64,000 bases of DNA, from NCBI GenBank assembly GCA_026873275.1, contig JANTUC010000007.1:1302001-1366000 (forward strand), given 5' to 3'. The stretch is from Pseudopithomyces maydicus. Taxonomy: Eukaryota; Ascomycota; Dothideomycetes; Pleosporales; Didymosphaeriaceae. Made by a program: the position numbers and the translations under genes. The notes beneath the pieces were generated by a model. It worked only from the letters and a program-made list of their open reading frames with translations. It was not told where the DNA came from and made no database searches. Position 1 is the first letter of the stretch. Each line of letters begins with the position of its first letter. Below, one piece after another: positions 1 to 13,100 of the stretch.

Positions 1-3000
1 TATTTACGTATTTTAGTACTCCTTTAAGAGCAGCTCTTTTATTATAATAATAAAAGATAGAAGGCAGCGAACTTAAGTATAATTAAGTAATAAAAGGAAA
101 TAAATACTATATATAAAAGAATAATTAATAAGATTCGCTTAGTAAATATATTAAAAGACTATTAAATAACTAGTAATTTCAGCAATTCTAATTAAAAAAA
201 TAGGTAAATATATAAATAAAAATAATTTTATACTTCCGCGCTGGCTCCTTTAGAACTATATAATTACTTATTTAAAAAAAGGTATATTAGGTTTACTAAA
301 GGAACTAGACTAATAAAGGCCTAATTTAAGATTTTTTAATTTAGTTTTTATTTATACTTAGAAGAAGTAGCTTTAATAAAAAAATAATATATAATTAAGA
401 GGGGGTAATTATATTTAATTTTAATAAAATAAAAAGATTTTTTCCTAATATAATACTATTATATTAAATTTATACTATTAAGTATATTACTTAATAGGAG
501 TCTACTTTCCAACCTCTAAAAAAGCTATAGAATATAGTAATAGAAATAATATAAAAATATATTATATAAGGTTTTATAGAGGAGTATAATAATTAATACT
601 ATAATTTATAGTTTCTAGTACTAAAACAGGACTTTAAGTATTAATTTATCTTTAATACTTAAAAGATAAATAAAATAATTATATAAAATATAATACTTTT
701 ACTATATATAAATAACTTTTTAGAAATATTCGCCAGCAGCTTTCTAATTATATTAATAAATTTTTTTAGGGTATAACTAACTAGAGCTTTATAAAAATAA
801 TTATAATATTATCGCTATTATAATAGCTAGCCTACTAATATAATAGTATATTTTATTTTAAAATATAATAAATATACCTATTATATTCTTTTGCGCTATT
901 TTTAAAATCCTATAAAAATATTATCCGCATAACTGTGTCCTATTTATTAATAATATATATATAGGGGGAGTAAAAAGGGAAGTAGATTTATTACTAATAT
1001 TAAAATTATTTAGTATCTATAAATATATACTAAAATATATTTAAAAGGTAGACTAAGTTCTAGTAAATATAAAAAGGGCTAAAGATATAATATCTAAAAT
1101 AAAATATTTTTAGGAAATAGATCGCCTAGTAGTAATTAATTATAAAATTAATATTATAGAATAATACCCTTAAAAATTTAAAATAGAAAAAATTCTTAAT
1201 TAGCTAGTATATTATAATTAAAACAAAATTAAAATATTTATAAGAATATATATCTATTATTAATAATAGGTTTATTATTTTACGCTAATTGTGAAGCCTC
1301 TTTTCTACTTAATAAAGAAGGATATAAATTTTCTATAAAAAGAACTTTAATAAGAAGTTATAAATAGGCTTAAGTATATTATTATATTAACGCTAGCACT
1401 AGTAGTACTAGATTATAATTTTAGGTAAATAATATATTTAGGGGTAGATATAAGCGCCTAAAGAGTAGAAGTAGTAATTAAGTAATTAAAAATTAATAAA
1501 AAATATTACTCTATATAGTTTAAAAGCACTATATAGTCTATAGAGTAGTAGAAGTGGCACTCTACTAAACTAGAAGTTAAAATAATATTATAAATATTAA
1601 AGAAACTGCAGTACTACCTCTATAAAATATACTTTATAATTAAAATAGACGCTTAAGTCTTAATTTACTAATTAAACTAGATAGGTATAAAGGTATTAAA
1701 CTTATTAATAAATTAATAGATAGTTGCTATCTTACTATAAAATTTTAAAATTAAATATATAAAAGGAAAGAAGTATATTATTATAAATATATTACTGTAT
1801 TTTAATATTCTTAACTAGATAATTGGCAGCTACTAGAAGATTCTAAGAATAATTTAAATATATATATTAATTATATTATATATAAAAGTATTAAATATAA
1901 CTTATTAATCTATAAAACGCCTATTAATAATTATTTACTAAGGGCTAAGCATAAGAATAAGTTTAAAGAAATTACTTAATATTTAATATACTAGTATATT
2001 CCTTTAAAAATACTAGTTAAGAAAAGAAGAGTATAGAGGTAGTAAATTTTAATTTTCTATTTTTTAAACTTAATACTGTTTAAGAAGGCGTTTTAAAATA
2101 TAATAATTAAAAGAATTATAAATAATAAAATAACTTAAAAAATTATATTTATAAAAGTTTATATGCAGCTAGAGCACTAGGGTATTAATAAAATTACTAT
2201 TACTATTACTTAATAATACTAGTAAAAGGACCTCTAGGACATAATAAAAAAATATATTATTATTTATATTAAATACTAAATCTACTTATTAAAAAGGATG
2301 CAGTATACACTAACTACTATATATAATTAGACTTTATAAAAAAATATTTATAAATATTATATATATACTGCGCAGCAGAGGGTATTTATTTCTTATAATA
2401 ATTTAAGAGTAGGTTACCAGCTAGCTAAAAATAAGAGTACTTTATAAAATTAATTTAAAAGAAATTATAATGTTTTTTTATAAAAATATTATTTATTATT
2501 AGTTATAGACCTAAGAGCTAGTGATAGATAATAATTTTAAAAATAGAATATAGCTTAATAAGCTAATTTAAAAGTAAAAAATAAAAAAGTAATTATCTTA
2601 GTATAGAATCTTTAGATAAATAACTTTATAAAATTTAATTATATCCCTATTATAAAGGCCCTAGTAAAATTATAAGAAGAGTGGGTATATAATCTTTCTA
2701 TAATACTATTAGTAAATAAAGTATTAATTTATAAATTTATTAGCTACCTGCCTATATAACTAATAATAAAATAAAATTCTATTCTCTTAATAGAGTTAAA
2801 AATCCTAACTTAGTAAATACTTCTATAAAATTTAATATATAATAAAGAATAATTACTAACTATATAAGTAGCGCAGCTAAATATTTATAATAAATTTATT
2901 ATAAAATTTAAGAAGTGTACGTAGAGAATATAACTTAAAAAGAAGGAATACTAAAATATTTATAAAAAAATTCTCTACTAAGATATTAATATAGGGGATA

Positions 3001-6000
3001 TAATTCTACTATAAAATTTATTTAGGAAAGTAGATATATCTAAAGAGTAAAAACTTAACTTAAAATAATTAGGGCTATATAAAGTAGCTAAAATATACTA
3101 GAATTGTAGTTACTATTGCCTTACTAAATTGGATAAAGTAAAGTTTTATATAATTATATTAAAATATAAGCTTAAAATATTTTATTAATTAAAAATAGAC
3201 AACAACTTTATATTACCTCTAAAATTATAGAATAGCGACTTATATTATAATTAAAATCTAAAGGATATTTAGGAAATATAACTATAGGTAATAAAAAATT
3301 AATATTTTTAAAATAGGAATTCTAAATTAGTAGTATTAAAATATTAATTATATTATCTTAATATTAGGATCCCCTATATAGATATTTATAAAGATAACTA
3401 TTTTAAGTATTTAAAAGAGAATAATTTAGGTACTTTATTAAATAAAGAAGAATAATAAGTAATAATAAAAAGTTTAATTAGCGTTTTAGAGTTAAAATTT
3501 TAAAGAAAAAGTTAGCTTTATAATTTAAAAATTATAAAAGACTATAATAAAAAAGTTTAAAAGAATTATAAGTATATAAGTATAAAAAAATTTAAGTTTT
3601 AGTAATATAATTAAAATAATAATAATAGAAATATTTAGTATTTTTACAGCTTAAAATAGTACTAAGATATACTAGCGTAATACACTAACTAATAAAATAA
3701 TATATAGATAACCTATCTACTATATTATTAATTAATTTAATTTAATTAATTATACTAATTTATGCTAGATCCTTTTAGTATTATTAATCTTTATATAGTA
3801 ATATATAGTATAACTTAGTAATAGTACAAACTTATAAAATAAATATTTTTAAGTTAACTTAGTAATAGATAGCGTTCTAATTAATAGATTAAAAAATAGA
3901 GTAATATTTATAATATTAGTAGGCGGCCTAATTAGGTATAATAGATAAATAAAATAGCCTATAAATAATTATAAATAAATATATTATTATACTATATAAG
4001 TACAGCATAAATACAGAAGCCTTATAAACTAAATTTAAAGAGTTAATAAAAATAGTAGTTAAGTATAAACTAATAAAGGGATACTAAATAATAGGTTTAA
4101 TAGAGAGATAGTAAATTTAGAAATATATAAAAAAGGGGTTAAATTAAAAAAGAGGGTTTATAAAGTAGTAATTAAAGAATAAGATATTTTATTTACTTAT
4201 AAATTAAGTAATTATTAGATAATAGTAAAGGATAAGTAAAGGTATAAATAGAGACTAAAATTAAAAGAATAATAAATAAAAAAATCTTTTTATTACTTAC
4301 TCTATTTTCTTTTACTCTATAAATTTATTAATTATCTTTATTAATACTCTAATCTTAAGTATTTATTTTAAAGTGCTAGTTATCTTTAATACCTATTTAA
4401 AATCCTTAAAAGAGATAGTATACTAAGGATAAATTTAAAAAATAATTTATAGAGTAGAAGACCGCTAAATAGATATTACTTATAAAAAATACCCCTTTTA
4501 TTATAGTTACTATAATATTAAATTATAACTAAGAGAGTCCTAAGAAGTATATTATATAACTAAATAATAGCTAGTAAATAATATTATAAAGATTTAATAA
4601 TTTAGCTAACTATTAATAATATATTTTACTAAATAGAGACTTAATAATTAATTACTATTTATATACTATTTAATAGTAGTTGTCAGCTGCGCATTAAAAG
4701 ACCTATTAAGAAATCTTATATATATATAGTAATAACTTTATAAAATTTATTTTTATTATTATAGTGCTAGCAAGGCATATTAAGTAGAATAAAAAATAAT
4801 ATAATTATTTAAAGGACTCCTAATTTTAATAATAGCCTACTTATAGATCTAAAATATATAATTATTAGAATTAAAATATATAAAAGAAATAACTAGTGCA
4901 ATTATAAAAGTAAAGGAGTATTTAGGCCCTAATTTACTTAATAATATTATTTAACTATATTTTTTATAATTATAGGCGCAGCGCAACGGCCTAATTAGAT
5001 TATAATATATTATTTTATAAATTAAAAATAAGTAGCTTATCTATTAGCTTTTATCTATTTAAATTATATATTAGTTAAATAAAAGCTAGATACTAGAATT
5101 TAAAGTAAATAAAATTTTATAGCTTATCGCTGCAAATATTTTAAAGATTAAATATACCTTTTAGGTTATTTAAAAGATAGTTAATAAAAAAAGAATAAAT
5201 AATTATAACCAGCTTAAAACTACGCTAAATCTCTTAAAATATTAATATAAGCGTAGACTGCTAGAAGATTAAAAATACTTAATAAAATAATTTAATAGTC
5301 CTATTATAATATTTCTAAATAAGTAATAATTCTACTTTTATTTAAATAAGCTATTTTTACTTATCCCAGCTAGTTCCTAAAAAGGAAAGGAACTTTTAAA
5401 AAAGGTATTAAAAAGAACCCTTTAATTCTTTAAATTAAAAGCTTTATAAGCCCTTAAAAATTTATTTTAATTTAGAGCTTACTCTTATTTTAGACTACCT
5501 AGATAATAAAGTAGACTATAAAATATATATAAAATTTATTTATAAGTCTAATAAAAAAGTATATATAAAGATCTATTCTTCTTAAAGGAGTATTACTATT
5601 ATTTATTATAAACCCCTTACTAAGCTATCTATCTACTATAAATACTCTTACCCTATTTAGTTTATTTAACCTAGAAATAGTTAGTAATATAATAATAATA
5701 TTAAAAAATATATAGCTCTAAACAGTAAGTATAATAAAATATAATATAAATAACCTCCTTTAGGTTACTAAATAAAATAATTTATTTAAATAACTATTAT
5801 AAAGCTTCTTAGATTCTTTTTTAATTATTACTTATTAGACGCCTATTAGGCAGCGTAATATTTAAATAGAAATAAATTATATAAAATATTAAATATTTAA
5901 TTATATTAAAGGCGCCTATACTCTCTTCTTTAATAATATTACGCAAAATTAGGAAAATAAATTAATAATATATAATTATATAATATAGGATAGTATGCAC

Positions 6001-8953
6001 TCCTATAAATATAAAAAATTAAAAAAGGTTATTATAAAATTTCTAAAAGAGGCCCTAAAGAAGTAATTATATAAAAAGAAGTTAATTTATAATAAGTAAG
6101 TAAAATTAATTAGGGTATAGTATAATATATATTAGAAAGGAGTCTTTAGGGGACTAAAATATTAAATATATAATATAAAGTAGAATTAGGTAATTTATTA
6201 TAAGTATATAAAGATTATAGCTAGTTTTATAGGGTTAACTATTTAGGCTAAAAACTATATTATTAAAATATATATTCTATTAGTACTCTAGAGCCAGCCT
6301 TATCAGTAAAATAATATAAAAATAGACTTTATTATATATATACTCTAGTAGTAAGGGGAGCGTAGATTTTATAAAATAAATAACTTAATATTATATAGGT
6401 TTATATTAGTAAAAATAATAGTTATTATTAATTATAGCGCTATTACTAAAAAATCAAAACTTATATTAATAATTTAGCGGTTCTAAAATATTAAAATAAT
6501 TATTAAAAATATCTTTAGCTAAATGCTTTAGAATAATTAATTTAAAGAGATTTTAAATAAGTTATATAATATATATAATTTTTATACCTACTAAATTAAT
6601 AGACAATTAAATCTAGAGTAGTGCTAAATTATATATTATTTTATTATTTAAATTATTATGCGGACTAATATTAAATACTGTACTTTATATATTATTTTAT
6701 AAAAATAGTATAAGCTAATTAACTACCCCTACTATATTAAATTTATAAAATTTAGGGACGCGACTTATTTCTATTATATTAATTTAAATATTATATAAGC
6801 GGTGCACAGCAATCTTAAAGTAAATATAATATAAAAGTTAATTTTATAGGATAATAAGGATAGTAAGAATTATATAAAAATATTAAATAGCTTTTATAAG
6901 TACCTTATTAAGTATTAATAATAGAGGGATAAGTATAACCTAAGTAAGTTAGGCTATATAGAAATATAAAATAATAAGAAAAATTTCCTACCTAAATAAA
7001 AGACTATTTATTTTAAGATTATATAATAATAATATCCTATTAAGGCTAGTATAATATATATTTTAGACCTATATCTCCCTTATAAGTTAATTAGTAATAT
7101 AATTAAGCAGCGCTGTACTATACTACTATAATATATATAGATATAAGATAACGGCTATATAATAAAGAATCTAAAAATAAGTACTTATAAAAAATATATT
7201 TATATATTAGCGTCTAATTATAATCCTATATACTCCTTTAAAATACTCTAATATATTTAGGGGCGTTAAGTAGGTATTTTTAAAAGATACTAAACTAATA
7301 TTAAAGAATATAGTAGCTTAAGCGCTAATTTACTAAAAATTATAAAATAGTTTTTAAATAAAATAGGCCCTCTAGAATCTATTGAAAAATAAAATATTTA
7401 TTAAAAGAAAATAGGAGCGGGCTATTTAAATCTATTATAATAATATTATAGTATAGGCGATCTAAGTATAAAAGATTTATAAAATAATAAAAAAGAAAAT
7501 ATTTAAGTTAAAAATTATTAATTAATATTAGCTGCTAGATAAATTATACTTTTTTATTTATAAATAGTATACCGGCTTAGCAGCATTTAAAATTAATTTT
7601 ATTTAAAATAATATAATAATAACTTTTATATAATAGTAGGGTACTGCTGGGGAGGATTAGAGTATATAAAAAAAATTATATAAAAAATAATTATTATACT
7701 TTTTTTAAAAAGATAGGATTATTAGTTAAATTAATATATTTATTATAGTAGGAGGATTCGAGTTCTAGTTTTTTAATTTTATAATAGGATTATAAAATAA
7801 AAAGTTTAAAAAAATTATACTATAGGGAGGTAATTTCCCTATAAATAAATAATTTAATTAATTAATTATATAGTATTAGGTAAGGCTTTAGTTAGTATAT
7901 TTATTAATAAAGATTTTTAATAGGAGGATTATTCTACCTTTATATTTTATAACTTAAATAAGGATAGCGATGAGGCTTTTTTATTAAATAATTTTAATTT
8001 ATTATATATATTAAACCTACTTACTATACCTATATAGTAATTTTTTTAATTACTACTACTATAGGCATCTAATATACCTAAATATTTTATTCTACTAGAG
8101 GCGTCCGCAGGATCCTAATTAAAAATCCTTATATATACTTAGTACTGCCTTAATAGCTAATATAAAGTAACCTCTAATAATTATAGAATAAATATAATAC
8201 GCTAGTCTTTAGTAATAAATATTTAAAAATTTAAGCAGAATATAATTTTTAATTTTATTTTAAAATTATTAAACTCTCTAATACTCTACCTTTTAAAAAT
8301 AAAAATAAATTTAATTTTTAGTCCTTACTAGGGGTGCACTAGGGCTATATTACTTAAATATTATTATTAAGTAATTTATTTATTTTCTATTATAATAGTG
8401 CTAATAATAGTATTAACTATTAAAAGTTTATTCTAGATTTTTTATAGGCCCTCTATTACTATCTATTATTTATATTTTTTAATTTTTACTTTAAGTCTCT
8501 ATATTTTTTTAATATTATTAATTTATTATACTATTGCTTAAGTATTATTAGCCTTACTATAATAAAGTCTAGTTTTTTTATTTAGGTCTTTTTATATTAA
8601 AGGATATAAGTTATCCTTTATTATTCAAGAGGTTAAAAATAATAATATATTCTCTTCCCTTTATAAGTCTAATATAGCGGCGGCGCTTTAAAATTATATT
8701 TTAAAAATTATTAAATTATTATTCTATAAAACAAAAAGAGAAATTAAAATTATTAAAATAAGTATAATAGTAAGTAGGTCTTTAATAAATAATAAATTTA
8801 ATTTTTATTTAAATCTTTATCCCTTCTAATTTCCTTTTCTATATACTATACTAGCGTGGCGCTAGCGCTTAAATAGGGTATAAATGGCCTTAGACGCTGG
8901 AAGGGTATCCTCCTTATAAAAGTAATTAAAAAATATAATTAAATTAGTCTAAT
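1..8953. repeat. AT-rich RIP-degraded repeat block
   Basis: The stretch is dominated by TA-rich sequence full of stops in all frames, and CA and TG dinucleotides are scarce except in GCA/TGC contexts. That is the pattern left by repeat-induced point mutation. Part of it (about 900-2900) is a recognisable retrotransposon remnant, described separately. The remainder, about 3000-8950, still has scattered GC islets such as GCGCAGCGC, but I could not assign it to a family by eye. There is no open reading frame of note and no host gene. Confidence 0.85.
900..2900 (+). mobile_element. RIP-ruined Ty3/gypsy pol remnant
   Basis: Conceptual translation through stops reads as a decayed Ty3/gypsy polymerase on the plus strand. 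Around 1050-1760 the order is the end of reverse transcriptase, a stretch resembling the RT/RNase H tether, then RNase H with a recognisable KKLRYYLY-like segment followed by a DAQVLIY-like segment near 1597-1668. Around 2640-2800 an integrase tail is legible: EEWVYNLS-like, then a segment resembling the gypsy PIEL motif. Glycine and aspartate codons are repeatedly replaced as expected from C-to-T change on both strands. No LTRs were found, so the ends of this element are unknown. Confidence 0.6.
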
Positions 8954-9168
8954 TATTACAGGACTAGCCTAGAGGATCCTCAGCCCCGGCAGATTCTTAG
9001 AAGATTAGATAGTAATTAAATAGTAATAATAGAATACTAGTCACTAGTGCTAGACTTAGCACTACCTTAAATTCTTAAAAATAATTCTAGATAGCTCTTT
9101 ATTATAACTATTTTATATTTAATTTAAGTAGACCTATTAACCTTTATAATACCTCTAAGACCCTTACA
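8954..9168 (+). repeat. 5' LTR of RIP-degraded gypsy element
   Basis: This 215-bp repeat aligns along its length with 24309-24523 and differs mainly by C/T and G/A changes. It begins TATTACAGGACTAG (original TG start presumably RIPed) and ends CTTACA. It is preceded by CTAAT. Confidence 0.85.
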
Positions 9169-12100
9169 CTATAGTTATAATTATTAGAATTCTATTATTT
9201 TAATTATCTAACTTACTGCCTAACGCTACTACTAAATAAGTAGTTATTTAAATGCTTTAACCTAAGGAGCTGGTAACTCTATTATAACTTATAGCTATTA
9301 GACGAGTATTAGGAAGAAGAAAGAGACTTAACTATATTTTATATTAAGTGGTAAAGACCGTAACTATAATTATAAGCTTAACTTAATACTGGACGAGCAA
9401 TAGGATATAATTAAATTACTTATTTAAATAAAGTAATTAAATAATACTAATAAATACTACTATAATTGCCTGGATAAAATAGCTGGCTTTACTATTTTAA
9501 CTTTAAAAACTAAGTTATAATACGTAATACGCAACTATATTTACCTATTAAGGTTAACTAAATTATTGTCTATACTAAAATAAATTAAGCCCTGTTTACG
9601 CAGTTATAAGATAAGTTAGAAAGATTTACACTCCTAATAAATTACTTTAATATAGTATAGTAACTTATGTTATTTACAATAATTATTTTATATAGTTAAA
9701 AACTCTAGATCTTACTGTAATTAGCTTTATATATTTAATTATATAAAGTAGTATTTATTTAGGCAGCAGCAGTAGCTAAATTAAAAATTAAACTTTAATT
9801 AAATAGTGGACGCGCGTGTAGGACTTTAACTACTAAATAATTATAGTTTATACTAGAGTCTAGCTCTATATAAGCTAGTAAACTCCCTATAAAGCTTCCT
9901 TATATACTCTTTCTAAATATTACGGCAACCGCCTGCCCTTAATAAGCTTTTTAGTAACTAGAATAACGCGCTCTCTAGTTCTAACTTTTTAAATTTACTT
10001 AGTAATATTTATATCCCGCCTCTAAATAGTAGTACTAATAAATATTATAAATTTAATAGTAATTGCTTTAAGCTTAAATACTTTAGTATAGAAATAATTA
10101 GTATATTTAATAGTAAATTTTAGTCTAGGCTGTTATCTACTTTTACTTATAATATAACCTCTCTACCTTTGCCCGCCTCTATATACCTTTATAATTAGCC
10201 TATTTTAAACTTTAGTAAAGAGTAATATCGCTAATAACTATCTATAATTATTAAAAGAGGTCCTTTTTAATTATAAATAATTTAAGTTACTTAGTTGCAG
10301 CCTACCTAAAAATATAATTTAAGTAACTTAGCTTAAGAATAAACTTTAGTCTTTTAGGATAAGAACTTCTTTAACTTTAATAGCAATAAAGATTTTAATA
10401 ATTTTATAATATAATTGCGTAAGCGGGCTGATTAATTTAAAGATTTTACTAATTTTAAAAAAGAGTAGTAAGTTACTTTCTAGATAAAGACCTTAGTAGT
10501 AGTAACTACCCTTAAGAAAGTGCTATAGGAAACTTAGAACGCTATAAAGACTATTTACTAGTAATAATAATCTAATTTAATATTATAATATTTTATACTA
10601 TCCTGCCTATCGCTCCCTATTAAAAAAGCTTTAAAAGACTACCTATTAGCCCGCTAAATAGAAATAGAGACTTATAATAGGTGCCCTATTATACTAATTA
10701 AAGGGTATAATTAGTATAGAAACTTTATTACTTACTATAAGTTAGTTTTTAATAATAACTTTAAGAATCTTATTATAAGTAATTTTTAATATACTTAATA
10801 GCTACTTCTTAGTATCGCGTAGTATATAGTTAATTTTTACTAAGACTTCTAAGCTATTATAAAAACTAAAAATAATTTTTTATCTATTTAAAGCTTCTTT
10901 TAACTTAGGTAGGCACTATCTAAGAAAAGCTAAATGCTATATATATTAAGCGCTTATACTTAGAGAAATAAATAGCTTAGGCATATACTATAGCTACTAT
11001 ATTTAATACTAAAAATAAAAGCTTTGCGGAGAAGTACCAGGCCCTTTATAAAAACTATAAGTAACTTAATATAAGTAATATAGACTCCTAGCGCTTTTTA
11101 AAGCTAAAGACTGATTATAAGTAACTAAAAATATATATTACTAACTTTATTATAGCCCGCGATAGCTATAAACGCTTATAAAAAGAGTTAGTAACTAACT
11201 AAAATAAATTTATAGTAACTTGTAGCTAGATATAAAAATTATAGATAAAATTTCTAGTAATATTACGCGTTATATTATATAAATAGTTATTTAACTATAA
11301 GTAGTTTAAGCGCCTAATATTAGAGTATTATTTAATAGCCCTAACGTTAGAGTTCTAATAATTAAATAATTTATATAAGTATAGAACCCTACGCACTCCT
11401 ACTATAAAGCTTAATTACTTATTTATATATAACCTTTTACTATAGTATTATATATAGAATAGGTAACCCATACTATAGGTATTTATATATAATATAGTAT
11501 AAGGATCTTTACCTATAGAGCCCTCCGCCGCCTATATAATATAACTAAAGTTATTAAAGACTTTTAAACTACTTAAGGTGCCTAAGTTTAATATTAAGTT
11601 AAAAATAAGCTATAAACTCTAGTATATTTTTCTTATTAATAAGCTATAAACTATTATAAATAAAATTAATTAAATTTATTATATGTAAAGCAGACTGCAA
11701 AGAAAGGTAATATAAATAATATATTTAATATTATTATAAGTTTATATTGTCGGCAACCTTTTACATCCCCTTAATTATATTCTCCTTAATAATTATAATA
11801 TAATAGACGCATAATAGAAGCTCTTTAATTATAAGTTTAATTAAAAGGTAAATAAGAGTCTAATAAATTAAAAAGTATAATTCTTAGTAACTATCTCCTA
11901 TCTATTCTACTTAATTAATTAGGAGAAGAGCTAGCACGCCTAATATTTAATAAATACTAAACTAGCTACTTAAGCCTCTATTAAAGTTAACTTTAATAAA
12001 CTATATAAGCACTTTATAAACCGCGCTTTTTTTAAAAATATTTATTAAAAGAAATTAACACGGGCTATAGTATAATTTCAACCACTATAATAAAGGCTAA

Positions 12101-12547
12101 GAAAGCCTTATTAACCTTTATTTAAAAAACTAAGTTAGTAACTACTATCTCCTCTACTTTAGTAAATTCTCGCTCTAAATTAGCGGCACTAGACTTAGCT
12201 AAGAAAATATATAATTAAACTTATTAAGAACTTACTACTCTAGTAGTAGAAAAATACTATTTTAATTATAATAAGCTTAATTATTAAGTTATAAACCTTT
12301 AGATAAAGTACTATAATAATAGCCTAATACCTTTTTAGCTAATTAAATGCTTATACTATATTTTTATATCTATATATAATAAGGCCACTAACGATCCCAA
12401 GACACTCTATATATTATTTAAATACTTTAATAATCTATTTATTTTAGAAGCGCCTTTGCCTAAGAAGATATTTACTAATTTAAAGGAGAATTATAAAAGT
12501 ATCTATTAAAATTTTTATTAACTTTTAAGCGAAAGCGCGCCTAAGAG

Positions 12548-13043
12548 TGTTACGGCTGCTACGCCGCAACCGAAGTACGGGAATTACGACAAGGGTGATG
12601 AGGACCAGTGGGAGGGAAGCGTGAGCAGCGATCACGCTTACTATGATGACCTACTGGATTACGATCACGGGTCGGACGCTGAGCACAACATGGACACGTG
12701 AGGAAGGTCACGTGACTGGGCTCTGTGGGCTCTGCGACACAGAGCCTACAGAGCCTGGCTCCGTAGGCTCCGTGCAACAGAGCCACGGAGCCAGTTCGCA
12801 CCCACAAGTATATAGCAGCGGCCGCCCGCTTTAGATAGTCCTCATCGTCAATCCTCGATTCAGTTCTACTGTCCCTTGCTTCTGCAGTGAAGATTACTAT
12901 TGAGCATTCGGCAACGATAACCTCATTGTATTGATTGACGTTCAACCCACGTGACTTATACCTACCCGTCCGCTCCTCTTAACTCACCATACCCCAACGC
13001 GCACACCCTCGGTCCACGGGACTACAGAGTGTGCCCCGTGACA
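12548..13043 (+). repeat. 5' LTR (496 bp) of the young element
   Basis: It is identical by eye to 19206-19701. It starts TGTTACGGCTG, ends CCCCGTGACA and is preceded by AAGAG. It contains a TATATA box at 12809-12814, three CACGTG boxes (12695-12700, 12709-12714, 12948-12953) and a cluster of GGCTCTG/CAGAGCC and GGCTCCG/CGGAGCC inverted repeats at about 12718-12795. Confidence 0.97.
12809..12814 (+). promoter_or_regulatory. LTR TATA box
   Basis: TATATA sits in the 5' LTR, about 30 nt upstream of the CCTCATCGTCAATC stretch at 12840. Transcription of the genomic RNA would therefore be expected to start near 12840. The sequence is self-complementary, so the same box could also serve antisense transcription. 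The identical box in the 3' LTR is at 19467-19472. Confidence 0.6.
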
Positions 13044-13055
13044 TCTTGACGATCG
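13044..13055 (+). other. Candidate primer-binding site, self-priming type
   Basis: The bases directly after the 5' LTR do not begin with the TGG expected when a tRNA 3' CCA end primes. Instead TTGACGAT (13046-13053) is the exact complement of ATCGTCAA at 12844-12851, which lies at the predicted 5' end of the transcript. Tf1 and related fungal Ty3/gypsy elements are known to prime with the folded-back 5' end of their own RNA; that this element does so is inference. Confidence 0.45.
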
Positions 13056-13100
13056 TGTTCTGAGGACAACACACCGGTACGTATCAAGTCGCAACTAACA

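Noticed and set aside
4300..8900. Possible second transposon family (copia-like or DNA transposon) in the AT-rich block
   Set aside because: Several stretches look coding-derived, for example around 6230-6640, but RIP has changed them too much to assign a family without a search.
12559..12945. 128-residue minus-strand ORF in each LTR (also 19217-19603)
   Set aside because: It is present in both LTRs only because they are identical; composition is not protein-like and no start context, domain or splice partner was found.
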